64,000 nt of DNA, taken from Agapetus fuscipes. Taxonomy: Eukaryota; Arthropoda; Insecta; Trichoptera; Glossosomatidae. Below the pieces are notes generated by a model. It was not told the DNA's origin and ran no database searches. It saw only the letters and a list, made by a program, of their open reading frames with translations. Positions 1 to 11,282 of this stretch are shown here, in pieces. The stretch is from the NCBI GenBank assembly GCA_951799405.1, contig OX637352.1:14022820-14086819 (forward strand). The letters are read 5' to 3'. How positions within the stretch are numbered: position 1 is the first letter of the stretch; every line of letters begins with the position of its first letter. The position numbers and the translations under genes were made by a program.

Positions 1-81
1 ACTAAGTATTCAAAAGGAAATAGTTTTACATACCTGGTAAATATGATGTAGGAACAACATGCCGAAACATTTTAAAAGACG

Positions 82-660
82 TAAGTACATTACTAATCGT
101 CAAATAAACACGTATCTGATTCCTTTAACTTCCGTATTGAAACAATGAGGTACATAACAAAGGCGACTGGACATTATAAAACGCAAAATAACAAAAATGT
201 AAGAAATTCACAAAGCGAGCTCGTATACAAATAATGGCGGCCGGCCACCCGCCACACGCGGTCGCGTGGGGGTAGGGATACCAGATGAAAAATTTAAAAT
301 TCCTGACAAAAAGCCTAATTTCCATAGAAAGTCCTGACATTTTGTTGCAAACGTAATTAAACACTGCGTACTTACTTAATAAGTACAAAGCTAAAGCATA
401 AACAAATATTTCAAACTAACTTGTGTTTCAAATATTTTTCTATGCTTTGACTATTAAAAAATTGAAAAGTCCTGATACTTCCGAAATCCGGTCGCAATCC
501 CGACAAGAGCCTAAAAATCCTGACGTATGGCAGCCCTACGTGGGGGGTCTCTCGTGACGTCATTTCAAAGTTGTTTGAGAAACAGCCACAGAGAGAGTAA
601 AATTCAGAAATAATGTTGCCAAAACCAAAATATGCCCAAAGATTTCTAGGCATGCGCGTC
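82..660 (-). repeat. Interspersed repeat carrying a THAP-type first exon (copy 1)
   Basis: This stretch is repeated at 41885-42210. Both copies have, read on the minus strand, a block around GGCAACATTATT, then a short leader, then an ATG opening a THAP-like peptide. Copy 1 is about 200 bases longer in the middle (about 400-600). The shared block plus leader looks like a promoter and 5' exon moved as a unit. I see no terminal inverted repeats. Confidence 0.5.
103..174 (-). pseudogene. THAP-domain N-terminus fragment
   Basis: From the ATG at 174-172 the frame reads MSSRLCYVPHCFNTEVKG and stops after 23 codons. The start MSxR-C-x(2-4)-C matches the first zinc-binding half of THAP domains (C2CH fingers used by P-element transposases and many host DNA-binding proteins). 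The second half (C-x2-H) is not in frame downstream; a splice site may follow, or the copy is dead. The parallel copy at 41932-41982 reads MSSRRCCVPHCFNTELK. The family call rests only on this short N-terminus. Confidence 0.4.
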
Positions 661-1017
661 ACAATCTGTCAACTCGTGTCTGATCAGTGCTGCCGCTGGG
701 AAAAAAGTCGCGAGATTTAAAAAAAGCAAAATAGCAAAATCGATAAAACGGCAACACTGCTAATCGTATTTTTGACAGCCCGTCACGCAAGTTTGTATCA
801 AACAAAAAGCAAACTTGTTTATTCATATTTGAAACATGATGCAAAATGCAAGCTTGCAGAAATATTGCAATAAACTTATTTTGTCATATTTGACATGACA
901 ATGTAAAATCAAGTACAAATCAAACTTGCAGCAAACTGACCTGCTATCTGGGCGTTGCGCGTGTAATTTTTTTAGCACAGATTGGGGAAGGTTAACACTA
1001 CGTGGTATCTCTTTAAA
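661..1017. other. No recognisable gene
   Basis: There are short open frames only, with no domain I recognise and no clear inverted repeats. It lies between the THAP-exon repeat and the P-like end fragment. Confidence 0.5.
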
Positions 1018-1077
1018 ACCGGAAATACAAAGAAATATTAGGAACTCAGCTCTCTATAAACCTATACCTACTCTGTG
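1018..1077 (+). repeat. Right-end fragment of the P-like element seen at 29218-30966
   Basis: The block with ACCGGAAATACAAA..., AGGAACTCAG and CTATAAACCTATAC, ending in CTCTGTG, matches the right end of the insertion at 29218-30966 (its last ~65 bases). Both copies stop at CTCTGTG, which supports that as a true terminus. Upstream (about 985-1017) similarity continues weakly past the point where the other copy carries a MITE. Confidence 0.5.
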
Positions 1078-1106
1078 CTTCATACAAATGCATCATTAGT
1101 TTGTCA

Positions 1107-1280
1107 TGGGGCTTCCACACGCTTGCCAACCCATTACAAGCCAAGCGCACAGTGTGTTGTCTAGAACATGCTAGCTGGACAAAATTTTGTCTAATGGACT
1201 AATTTTGTCCAGCTAGCATGTTCTAGACGACACACTGTGCGCTTGGCTTGTAATGGGTTGGCAAGCGTGTGGAAGCCCCA
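1107..1280. mobile_element. 174-bp inverted-repeat MITE (TGGGGCTTCCACACGCTTG family), copy 1
   Basis: This is an almost perfect 174-bp palindrome with ends TGGGGCTTCCACACGCTTG, flanked by TCA at 1104-1106 and 1281-1283. A 174-bp sister at 33626-33799 and a 465-bp relative at 30400-30864 have the same ends and TTA duplications. A 3-bp target duplication with these short ends fits non-autonomous PIF/Harbinger elements. Nothing coding is inside. Confidence 0.85.
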
Positions 1281-1452
1281 TCAGAGCGTGGGCTCCACAG
1301 ACGACTAAAATGAAGAATAGCACCAAAAGTATTTGTTTGGTCTTTTCCCTAGAAACCCGGCAAGGTGACGACACAATTTTGTCTATGCCAATTTTCATGC
1401 GCACCTCAATGATGTAGACCTATTGTATGCATCCTCAATGCATACAATAGAC

Positions 1453-1865
1453 TTACACATCCAGAAGAAGTCTCCATGGTCCCCTTACTCCCAGGGCTTC
1501 AGCACAGGTCTCCACATTGTCTGCCCACCCCAACACTTGGGACGTCCGAGTGATGTGACACCAGAGGGGGTGCCATCCAACACATCTGATTATCCTGGAG
1601 TCCTCTGCACGTGCTACATGTCCGGCCCACTGAAGTCTTCTTGATTTCATTAGTGACACAATGTTTGACTCTTGAAATATGGGCCTCAGCTTTGCGTTGA
1701 CACAGATGTGCCATCTATCACCCTCATGTACAGGTCCGAGAATGCAACTAAGCATTCTGTTCCCACAGACTTAGAGATTTCTCTAGTTTCTGAGTTAGAC
1801 TCCAGGCTTCACATTCATGGAACGTAACTGGGGGAACAATGGTAGTCTTCATCTTGAATTTTGTG
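1453..1865 (-). pseudogene. Non-LTR retrotransposon 3' fragment
   Basis: Minus-strand translation gives pieces of the LINE reverse transcriptase C-terminus: a segment like VPPVTFHECEAWSLT (about 1790-1850; compare the family pattern PvL.YGcEaW.lt) and then SRRLQWAGHVARAEDSRI (about 1590-1650; family pattern LrWaGHvaRm). The two pieces are in different frames, so the copy is broken. No RT catalytic box remains. The clade cannot be resolved. Confidence 0.65.
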
Positions 1866-2631
1866 TAGTGGTAGACATTTTGAACGCAGTAGCTTTTTGA
1901 GGTGGAAAAAAGCATTTCAAGTAATAAAAAAAATATAGAAATATAAATGAAAAAAACACAGTTTAATTCTGCTGATTTTCAATTTTTTTATTTGTTTATA
2001 CAACAAATCAATTATCTATTTGTAATATTATTTTAACAAGGATGCAAAAAAGTTGACATTCTTCTTAGAACCAAAGCGAACAATTTAGTAAACATATTAT
2101 ACAAGCAGTACCAGTGTATTTCACTACGCCAAGGGTCGGCAACCTATTGTAAATGGGCTAAATATTTTATGTGGGATTTAGTGCGGGCCGCACTTGGGCA
2201 GTGGCGGATCTAAGCCCTTGTGAGTCATGCATCGTAAACATTAATAATTGACGTACGAACTACAAATGAAAATTACCCTCAAATTCACTATTAATTCTAC
2301 CCCCAAAATAAATTTCATACTGTACAATCTCTGCCAATTCAATTTGGGAATCCTGCAATCCAGGGAACGCCACTCAATAGACACCGGCCTACAGAGGGAA
2401 ATCTACCCACAAATTCTACTCCCCCTTTTGGATAAGTTTTATTTTTATTTTATCAAAATATACGGCACAGAGTGCCTTTTACATAATTAAAAACATTATT
2501 TAAAAGTAAAACATACAAGTAAAGAAGCGAAAAAAAAGTTAGACCACCTTTCGAGTCTAAGATCCACCTTCACGCATGGATCACATGTCGAAACCGAATA
2601 TATTTGTGTACAAATATTTTAGTTTGAAACA
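1866..2631. other. No recognisable gene
   Basis: AT-rich sequence with only short open frames (longest 80 codons) and no motif I can name. Confidence 0.5.
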
Positions 2632-2712
2632 GGGGTGACATTGGCAAAAGTGAACCGATTTTTACAGCACGGGTGGTCAGCCTCATATCAACCTATAAGT
2701 CAAGGAATACAA
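2632..2712 (-). repeat. Unclassified interspersed repeat (family X), partial copy
   Basis: This carries the family X signature (ACATTGGCAAA.GTGAACC, GGGTGGTCAGCCTCAT, AACCTATAAGTCAAGGA) on the strand I call minus. It faces the next copy head to head across a 110-bp AT-rich spacer. See the finding for the family as a whole. Confidence 0.75.
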
Positions 2713-2825
2713 ACAATTAATTACATTTCAGTATATAAAACAATTAAACAGTAAAAATTAACATACAAAACACATTCTATAAAAAAGTGAAAAATATTTT
2801 TTGAAGCCTCAGCCTTATTTGCCTC

Positions 2826-2966
2826 AGCCTATTCCTTGACTTATAGGTTGGTATGAAAATGGTTCATTTTGCCAATGTCACCCCTGTTTCAGGGAAGGTC
2901 GGCAAGAGTTGCAGGGCTTATGTTCATTTGAGATTGGGTTTTTTATATTTTAGGTACACATGCAGC
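2826..2966 (+). repeat. Family X repeat, left part of a copy split by a 9.4-kb insertion
   Basis: It starts at CCTTGACTTATAGG and runs to CACATGCAGC at 2966. The remainder of the same copy (CATGCAGCATGTGTGAGCG...) resumes at 12384 and continues to about 12480. Joining the two halves after removing one CATGCAGC gives an uninterrupted family X copy, so everything between is a later insertion. Confidence 0.8.
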
Positions 2967-3149
2967 CAGGCCCGGATTAACCCCTCTGGGGGCCCTGGTG
3001 CGGAAAAAAATGTCGGGGCCCCCTATAACCCCCCCCCCCCTCCCCTCCCTTCTTATCACAAAATCCCCTCCCCTCGCGCTTATTTTTTTTCAGAACGCAA
3101 AATATACAATTTACGAACATGCTAATTAAGTGGTTGAATCCCTTGATTG

Positions 3150-3333
3150 TATTCTTGACTTTAGGTTGGTATGGGGCTGACCACCCAAACTGTAAAAAGT
3201 TGGTTCACTTTGCCAATGTCACCATTGTTTCAGGGAAGGTCGGCAAGAGTTGCAGGGCTTATGTTCATTTGAGATTGGGTTTTATATTGTAGGTCCACAT
3301 GCGGCATGTGTAAGCGCAAACTTATACGTCTCT
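3150..3333 (+). repeat. Family X repeat, left part of a copy split by a 3.77-kb insertion
   Basis: This is a typical family X copy (GGTTGGTATGGGGCTGACCACCC, TTCAGGGAAGGTCGGCAAG) running to TTATACGTCTCT at 3322-3333. The copy resumes after a second TTATACGTCTCT at 7104-7115 and continues to about 7200. Confidence 0.8.
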
Positions 3334-3854
3334 GATGATGATGATGATGATGTCTCCATCCTTCCGGGCTTGTAGACCATATTCAATAATTGTAGGCTGC
3401 TTTATTCTTTTTTCTTTTTGTAAGGCTGCTACGTTTCGTCAGTGACGTACGACTGACTTCTTCAGGGCTTGTACTTCGACTGATCGCTTTGATTAGAGCA
3501 TGCGGTATTTATGTGTCATCTGTGGAGTGGGCGGCCCAAGTAACCATTTAGGTTTTAAAAAGGTTACAAAATGGTCCCACAACCTTTGTATGGAAATCGG
3601 CACGTAAGTCTTAGTAGTCTCAATAACGTTATATTTTCCTTATACAAACCTCGTGAGTGCTAAAAGGGCCCCAGTTTTAGAACCTTGCGAAGAGCTACAC
3701 CAAAACCTATAGCTCAAATACAGAACCGCTCTACGAGCTACGGCAGAACCCAAATATAACTTCGGCAACCTTAATTTTACCTCAATATAACCTAGCAAGA
3801 CAGCGTTTACGTTCTAAATTAGTCTTGGATGTAACTCGTATACAACTTACAACT

Positions 3855-3946
3855 CGGGTTCTCTCGCTCTCGCTCGGGTGAGCGAGAGCGAGAGGACCCG
3901 AGAAACATCTCGCTCTCGCTCGGGTGAGCGAGAACGAGATGTTTCT
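3855..3946. repeat. Two back-to-back GAGCGAGAGCGAGAG hairpins
   Basis: 3855-3900 and 3901-3946 are each 46-bp near-perfect palindromes built from CTCTCGCTCTCGCTCGGG and its complement. The two stems share the same core but have different outer bases (CGGGT vs AGAAACAT). GAGAG runs are also GAGA-factor-type sites, but binding cannot be inferred from sequence alone. Confidence 0.7.
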
Positions 3947-4984
3947 GTGGAAGATTTTTTACACAGCCGTGAATTGAAATACATATTATAATGGCGCGTG
4001 CGCGCCATATATTCCGTCTTACCAAGTTTCAAAATGGATAGATAATTAGTATGAGTTGTTTTCAAACAAAATAATAAATGGCTTTATGAAAGCATGGGAA
4101 ATGTAAAACATACTGCGAAAAGCACTTTATCGTGATACTTTAGGATAATAGTTCTGTATACGAGACGGGCCTTTCGTAACTTAAAAAAATTAATATTTTA
4201 ATATTAATTATTTTTTTCAATTAAGTGTTTGGTGGTAAGTTGCATTATAAATAAAACTTATATTCATACAAAAAGGCATGTATTTTAAATCGCATAGGAT
4301 ACCATATTTAATTTTGCATAATTAAATAAAAATATTTCTGTTGATTAAGATAGTTAGTTTTTTTTCATTGAAAAAATATGGCTGCCGTAAAGAAATTACC
4401 AGTAAGCTTTAAAATTTACCTTTTCAGAACCATAACAACTAAAAACTCTTAATGTTTGCCAAAAAAAGAGCTAAAAGTTATCTCGCGGAGCTACTAACAA
4501 CCACAAGGCTATTTTCGCAGCTTTAAGCTTATTGCGAGGAGCTCTTAAAGATTTGTCAGTCGCGACAATAACTGCGAAGAAACATTAGTTACCTAAGTTT
4601 TGTTGCTGACAGGACGTGTTGTTCATCGAAAGAGTGCTAAAAAAACAGCTACAGGGTCCTCTGAAAGTAAGTTCATTTTTTCAATCCCTTGAAAGTCAAA
4701 CACTTTGGATTACGTTTTACGTCAAGTTTGTCTTTCTAACTCGCAGGTATTTTATTTTAAAGTTGTAAAAAATATACATTATTGTATTGTATAAAATTTC
4801 CTTTAAAATAGTGTTTGTGTTTACTGTTGTTATTTTATTTTTTCTTTATTTTCCGTACTTACTCAAAAACTATTGACATTATACAAAAAATGTTAAGTAC
4901 GGAACCTAAACAATGTATAGTTCTGTAATTAAAGAGCAAAAACAAAATTCCAAAATACAGCACACACGAAAAAAAAGCCAAAAA

Positions 4985-5115
4985 TGTAAGAAAAACGAGT
5001 TTTTTAAAATATTTTTTTGTGATGGCAATTCTTCAGTTATATATTTTGTTCAAGCTTTAAAATTAAGATGCTTGATTTTTTTCATTACTGTTACTATTTA
5101 GCTAAGACCAAGTAT
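4985..5115 (+). repeat. Short dispersed segment also present at 44930-45075
   Basis: Both places share TTATATATTTTGTTCAAGCTTT, TGCTTGATTTTTTT and CTAAGAC in the same order with small indels. No coding potential and no inverted ends. The unit is unclassified. Confidence 0.5.
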
Positions 5116-5127
5116 AATATATATAAA

Positions 5128-5414
5128 GGGGCCGTCCATAAATTACGTCATCGATTTTGGCCGATTTTCGACCCCCCCCCCTTACAATCATCCTATAGTC
5201 ATTATCTAATGACCCCCCCCCCCCTCTTGCTGTAATAATGGATGAGCTTAATAATTAATAATGTTATATAACTTACATAATATTTTGTATATTTTGTAGA
5301 AATTGGTATTTATAAGAACAACGTCACTTTTGGTACTCGTACATCATTTGCCATCATCTGCAGACCAGACTCCCCCCCCCCTTAATGCGAATGACGTAAT
5401 ATATGGACAGCCCC
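5128..5414. mobile_element. MITE with GGGGC(C/T)GTCCATA ends
   Basis: 287 bp with terminal inverted repeats GGGGCCGTCCATAAATTACG (left) and GGGGCTGTCCATATATTACG (right, read inverted). The inner parts carry poly-C runs. The flanks are TA-rich on both sides, so the target duplication cannot be read unambiguously. Elements with these ends are common in insect genomes; the superfamily is not settled from this copy. Confidence 0.75.
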
Positions 5415-5440
5415 ATATATATAATATATATAAGACTAAG

Positions 5441-5705
5441 TATAACAAAACCAAGTGTAAATATTATATGCTGAATCTTCTCGGGGGTAGTCGGCTACTT
5501 CCGGTAGCAGCTTTTACCACATACCAGGCTACCGAGAACGCCCGAACGACTCCGGAGCGGCTCCAGACGGAGTGGACCGACAACGCCGGACGGTCCTGCA
5601 AGAAATCTACGGCGGAGATTGCCGAAGACCCCCGACCGCTACCGGAAGTAGCCGACTACCCCCGAGAAGATTCAGCACATAATATTTACACTTAGTTTTA
5701 TTATA
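5441..5705. mobile_element. GC-rich hairpin element
   Basis: Long inverted ends (GTGTAAATATTATATGCTGA and onward through the CTCGGGGGTAGTCGGCTACT block) repeat inverted at the right with few mismatches. The centre (about 5510-5640) is GC-rich against an AT-rich background. An open frame of 130 codons crosses it but looks like a by-product of the composition. No transposase. Confidence 0.7.
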
Positions 5706-5954
5706 ACGTTATAACTCTAAAGGTCCGAAGATGGCTTCCCTTGCGAGGCCGAAAATTCACCTATTTAATAATAAAAATCAAACGATGTTTCCAAAAAACA
5801 AAAAAAAAAATCATATTCCACGTCGTGACAAAAATTATCTAAATATATACATTTATGTTAAGATAAAAAAATTCACGACATGGAATATGATTTATTTCTT
5901 TATTTTTACGATGTTTCCAAAAAACAAATAAATAAATCATATTTATATATCTAA

Positions 5955-6209
5955 AAATCTAAATCTTAATCTTAGCTGCAAAGATATGTATCATTTGAGA
6001 TTCATATTAAATGTATTCCCACAAGCAAACACGCATAATTTCGCGCTTACACATGCCGCATGTGGACCTATAATAAAAAAAAAATCTCAAATGAACATAA
6101 TCCCTGCAACTCTTGCTGACCTTCCCTGAAACAGGGGGGAAATTGGCAAAGTGAACCATTTTTTACAGTATGGGTGGTCAGCCGCATACCAACCTATCAG
6201 TCAAGGAAA
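5955..6209 (-). repeat. Family X repeat, near full-length copy
   Basis: Starts at CTTAGCTGCAAAGATATG and ends at CCTATCAGTCAAGGA. It shows all the family blocks in order, including CCCACAAGCAAACACGC, CCTGCAACTCTTGC and TTGGCAAAGTGAACC. Confidence 0.8.
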
Positions 6210-7339
6210 ATAAATAATTAATAATAATAGAAATATATAATTAATAATAATACAATAAATGAATAATAATAGTAATATTTAAGATGCTTTGTAGTCTTTA
6301 CCATTCACCGAACTACCTACCATACAAAATAATAAAAACTTACCGGTGTATTGATAATTCGTAAAAAAAAATTACGGACTTTACGTTTAAAATTTCCATT
6401 GAATTTCTTTGATATCACCCTGTGTCGGTTCATCTTACTAGGCAACGTATTGCTTTGAAATTCCGTAGACAACTAACAGCTGTTGAGAATGCCTTTTAAA
6501 GCATTATAATATTATACTTGTAGCTCCTGAAGACAACCTATTGGTTTAGGTTCTTACCACGAAGTCCTAATTTGTTTGCCTAGACAAGTCTTATACAACC
6601 TAAAGCAATTTCAACATTCTTTTACTTTATGGTTCTAACAATATTAAAAAAATAACCTTTAGCTCTCACTTTAGCAAATGCCAACCTCTCTAGAACGTAA
6701 TCAGGAGTCTTAGACAACCTTAAGATCATCGGACTATAAGCTCTTGAAACTTAAGTCACAATAACGTTAATTTAACCTCTTGTCAGCAACTTCTACGTTG
6801 AAATAATAACCAGTTGGTTTGTGGACGTATAAGTTATCCTCAAGCCATTTATATGACCAAATAGCAAAGCATTAACCTTTTTATGAGCCTTATAAGACCT
6901 AAAGACAATTTTCACAACTTAGGACGACTAAAGTGGTTACTTGGGGGGGCTTGTAAATTTTGTCGGGAAAGGCAGAGTTTGAAACAAAAAGAAAAAATAA
7001 TAAAGCAGCCTACAATTATTGAACATGGTCTACAAGCCCGGAAGGATGGAGACATCATCATCATCATCATCTGAAGCCAGCCATGAAAGCCTAAAAACAC
7101 TTATTATACGTCTCTGCTTGCGAGAATGTATTTAATATGAATCTCAATTGATTTTCATCTTTGATTTAGATTTAGATCAGAATCAAAAACGGCACTAATT
7201 AGGTAAAAAAAATGCAAGTACAATGCTACATCTTAGCAATTTTCACTCCGAATTTGCAGAGGTCTTTTGAGGTGTGATTCACACATAATAGATAAAGCTT
7301 ATTTGACACATAAGTTTGTGTGAAACTGACCTCTATAAT

Positions 7340-7575
7340 CTATAGTCATAGTTGCAAAGATATATTACGAGTGCTATAACTAATTTATTAAGTTAAACCT
7401 CGTACATTCTAGATTCATAATAAGTACATTAATTCGCGCATACATGTTCCGCATGTAGACTTACAGCATAAAAACTCAATCTCGAAGGAACATAAAGCCT
7501 GCAACTCTTGCCGACCTTCCCTGAAACAGGAGAGACATTGGCAAAGGGAACCGTTTATTACAATATGGGTGGTCT
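7340..7575 (-). repeat. Family X repeat, diverged copy
   Basis: TTGCAAAGATATAT, GCCTGCAACTCTTGCCGACC and ATTGGCAAAGGGAACC are all present in order, but the first third is diverged and the right end stops at GGGTGGTC. Confidence 0.7.
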
Positions 7576-8896
7576 ATACACCAAATTTAAGGTGTCAGTT
7601 CAAAAACAAAAATCTGATATTTTCATTTAATTAATGTTTATAAAAGCTGCACTTATATTTTGCAGCATCAGTATCTTACCATATGGTCAGCGAAAGGATT
7701 GCATGTGGCGAGTGGAACCTATTTAATTTTACAGGTCTTACTTATTTTACTTATTTTAGTTGGGTTTGAAATAAAAATTGAAACGGAAAATGATTTCTGA
7801 TACTCTTCGTGGGAATTGATTGAGCATTCCACAAATTGAGCTATGGATACATTTTACGCGACAATATAAAAAAACACGACTTGATAATCAAGTACTTGCG
7901 TACCTTTTTACGATAAAGGAGCTACTAGTTAAAGTTTTTACGTTTTGCTTTTTACAAATAAGGTTTTAGAACAATAATATAAATTAACCGAAGTATATCT
8001 TCAAGGTAATCGAAAAAAGAAGCTGCGGATAAAGAAAGAAGTCTTAGAAAATCGCAATTAGGTTAGCATTCCAGGGTGGGCCCTGTCCCGTTTTAACATA
8101 ATCAAAATTTAAGGTTTTTCGAATCTCGAACAGACAAACGTTGCAACGCATAAAACAAAAAAAATCTCTAGTCCAGTATTTGTACACACTTAAAAATATG
8201 ATACAAATGTCAAATGTGTTTGGGGGCTCTTTACAATAGCATATACAGTTGTCGTTGAATCTTTTCACACGATGTCACATTTCTTTTTAAACGTCGATCA
8301 AGCCAAGAACACACTAACTGTTTACACTCTGTCTCTCTTTCACACACGCGATACATGGGCTAAGGCTCTGAGCTCTTCGCACAGCGATATCCAATAGTGC
8401 AATATGGGATAACATTTTGTAGACGTCATGTCGACGGGTAATAAATACATCGTAGCGGAAAAATGAAAACAATTTTCAAGACCTATGTTTTTTAGGTTTT
8501 CACTTTTTTCTTTATAAACTGTTTTTATGGCTATGTCCAGAGTGCATCAATATAAATAAATTTTATTTATATCGATGTCAGAGTGAAAATTACGACTAAA
8601 AAGAGGGAGAATTCTGACTCGAACTTCTAAAAAGTACTTCTGGCAAATAAAATATTGCAATTCATATTAGTTTTTCATAATAATAGGCACAAATTTGGTC
8701 ATTTTCTTTGTGCAAAAAAATGTTTACATATGCCAATGATTCACATTCGGGGATAAAACGGCCACAGTTGCACATAATAATTTACATAAATAAAAACAAC
8801 ATGTAGAAAAAAAAACAGTGTTTTTTTTAAATCTTTATTAGCTTTTTAGTTACAAATACAACAACAACCTACAAATTATTAATATTCAGTTACAGA
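7576..8896. other. No recognisable gene
   Basis: AT-rich, with stop codons in all frames and only short open frames (longest about 75 codons, no domain). It lies in the right half of the 9.4-kb insertion. Confidence 0.5.
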
Positions 8897-9560
8897 ATGA
8901 ATCCAATACATTTTTCAAAACTGGCATGTGAGATAAAGATTTGTTTACAACATCTTGGTTTGTTTACACTGCGCGGAAAGCAAGTGGTCGGTGCAATAGG
9001 AAGAATAGCAAAGAACAAGCGATTGACGATGGATCTGAGAATGGCGGTACACAATGGCATATTGTTACCGACTTTGATGTATGGAAGTGAAGTATGGACA
9101 GTGAACGATAGCGAAATGAGTAAAGTATGTACGGTGGAAATGAAGCATTTGAGAAGCATGACAGGAAAAACTCTGAGGGATAGAGTTAGGAATGAATGGG
9201 TAAAAAAATAATGTAATTTGAAAGAGGATGTGAAAGTTAAGGTACAAAAGAATGTGATGAGATGGTTTGGGCATGTGGAAAGAATGAATGATGATAGACT
9301 GACAAAGTATGTATACAAAGAAAGTGTGAAAGGAAAAAGAGGGAAGGGACGACCGAGAAAAGTATGGAGTGATCAGATTGGGGAGATTGTGAAAGAATGG
9401 GATATACAAAGTGACCATAAAAGAAGAAAATGCATGAAAAAGGTGATGGATATGAATGAATTGAAAGAGGTATGTAAGGATAGGAAAAAATGGAGGCAGC
9501 TCTGCAGAGGCTCTGGCCACCCCTAGCGGAATGGCGACAGAGTTACAGTTACAGCTGTAA
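8897..9560 (+). pseudogene. Non-LTR retrotransposon 3' end (reverse transcriptase tail)
   Basis: 8897-9211 reads a piece with LLPTLMYGSEVWTVNDSEM (family pattern PvlmYGsEvWtl). 9218-9526 continues in another frame with VMRWFGHVERM and KGRPRKVWSDQI and ends in WRQLCRGSGHP. A stop and frame change at about 9212 break the copy, and everything upstream (endonuclease, RT catalytic boxes) is missing. The tail GAGTTACAGTTACAG suggests a short-repeat 3' end. The last ~100 bases recur inverted at 42523-42625. Confidence 0.75.
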
Positions 9561-10919
9561 CCTAACCTTATACTACAACATGCTGATACCAAACTATCAT
9601 TTATGTCAATTTTTTTTTTTTGTAATTACACATACAGCATGTGTATGCACACACATACATAATTTTGATTGTAAGTATGTCTCTAATATGAATCTTAACT
9701 GTTAATAAAACTTCGTTGTAGACTATTTATAAATAGATGCAAAGATAAGAATAAGTGGAAGAGACTATAAAGATTCTGGCCATGCCTACTGAAAATATGG
9801 CGTTATTAGATATAACTATAAACGTTAATAATTATTGACAAGTATCTGTTTATGGTTCAATTCCTAATCAATCTCAATTTTAGGTTTTTGGGACAATTGG
9901 GATGCGGGACTTCCTTTTTGTTTCCTAAATATGTTTTCGATATGAAATGTCATGTAAAAGTAAAAGCATATACTGGAGACCTATGTCTAGCAGTGAATTA
10001 TCAGAGATTTACAAAAAATATTTAAAACATATTGCATTTGATAATACGATACTACGTTATATGTATTGACATTACGCACTTTCAAAGTTACTTCACTCAC
10101 TGTGATAAGCGGGAGATCTCAGACAGAGAATGTAAAAGTACGAAATATCGCTTTTATACAAAGTTAAAGTTGATTTACCTTTTTAATTTATATATATTTT
10201 GTACATAAACACCTTTTAAAACATAGCTGAGGTTTTTTTTTACTCTTGCATATCGGCATTTTGATTTTAAGTCATATTTTTTTTCCGCAGAAACGACAAG
10301 CGTGCTCTCCCGTCAACGATCCATCTCACACTGAATTATTTTCCGCTTGTATTTGGGCAAATTTAAGTCATCTTTTAAAAATCTTAATAAAATACAGAAA
10401 ATGATTGTAATTATTAATATATACAGAAACCAACAGATTATTATGTGAACTTTGATTATAACAGTAAGAAAAAACAGAAAACAAAACAGAAAAGCTAGTT
10501 TTTGAGCACTAAAAATTTATATTTCCGGCACATTTTTGGGGTTCCTAAAAGTGTTGATTTTACTTTCAATTTACAAAAAACAAAAAAAATCGTCAATTAG
10601 CATTGTTAACAACAATATTTTCTACAATATTGTAGAACATTTAAAATACAAAAAATTGACGTATGTACTAGTTAATGAGAGTTCAAAAATGCCTTTTTTG
10701 TAGAAATGCGTAATCGACTTCCCGTATTTAATTTTTAGTATTTTAATTTTAATATAAAATAATTAAAGTTAATACTTGCCATTTTCTATTTCTAAGCATC
10801 AAAATTCATTATTGTCGTTAATAATATACATAAATAAACCTCGAAAACACTAAAAAACGGCGAATTTCAGCAACTGTTCGAAAATATTGGGACAGCGTCG
10901 TTAACAATTTATACGTTGT
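9561..10919. other. No gene; tiny RTE tail fragment near 9973-10001
   Basis: Mostly AT-rich sequence without motifs. CTGGAGACCTATGTCTAGCAG at about 9973 resembles the end of the RTE-type LINE frame at 58525-58550 (GGCCTATGTCCAGCAGTGGAT) and is probably a minimal 5'-truncated copy. Confidence 0.4.
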
Positions 10920-11135
10920 ATTTGATAAATTAAGATTTACATAAAATTCATGCCCATCAGCAGACACGCGTAAGTTCGCTTTTACACATGCTGCATATGC
11001 ACACACAAAATAAAAACCAAAACCTTCAATGAATATAGCCCCGGAAACTTTTGCCGACCTTCCCCGAAACAAGAATGACATTGCCAAAGTGAACCACTTC
11101 TCACATTTTTGTTGGTCAGCCTCATAACATCAAAG
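10920..11135 (-). repeat. Family X repeat, diverged copy
   Basis: Blocks TGCCCATCAGCAGACACGCG, CTTTTGCCGACCTTCC and GACATTGCCAAAGTGAACC are present in family order. The right end is diverged (GTTGGTCAGCCTCATAACA). Confidence 0.7.
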
Positions 11136-11282
11136 AACGTAAAAGTATTTTCATTTTGTTAAAAAATATACTGAAATGGAATAACTTTTTTCATTTCAAA
11201 TTAATTGAAATATCACTGGCGTACTTATGTTAAGCAGAATGTAAATCTATTAACTTGTACCTATTTATCTATAATGTAAGTC

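Larger units (their letters stand above)
3334..7103. mobile_element. 3.77-kb insertion with 12-bp target duplication and internal inverted ends
   Basis: Bounded by TTATACGTCTCT direct repeats (3322-3333, 7104-7115) inside a family X copy. It begins with a GAT microsatellite and an ~87-bp arm (3334-3420) that recurs inverted at 6985-7071 with few mismatches. The interior has no long open frame. It contains a hairpin pair (3855-3946), a MITE (5128-5414), a GC-rich hairpin element (5441-5705) and a family X copy (5955-6209). The regions 3950-5127 and 6210-6980 hold no gene I recognise. A 12-bp duplication is long for DNA transposons and could reflect retrotransposition. Confidence 0.6.

Noticed and set aside
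5303..5695. 130-codon plus-strand frame
   Set aside because: It spans the end of a MITE and a hairpin element; the apparent protein mirrors inverted-repeat DNA.
8890..9592. 142- and 175-codon minus-strand frames
   Set aside because: Antisense to a LINE tail whose plus-strand translation has clear family motifs.
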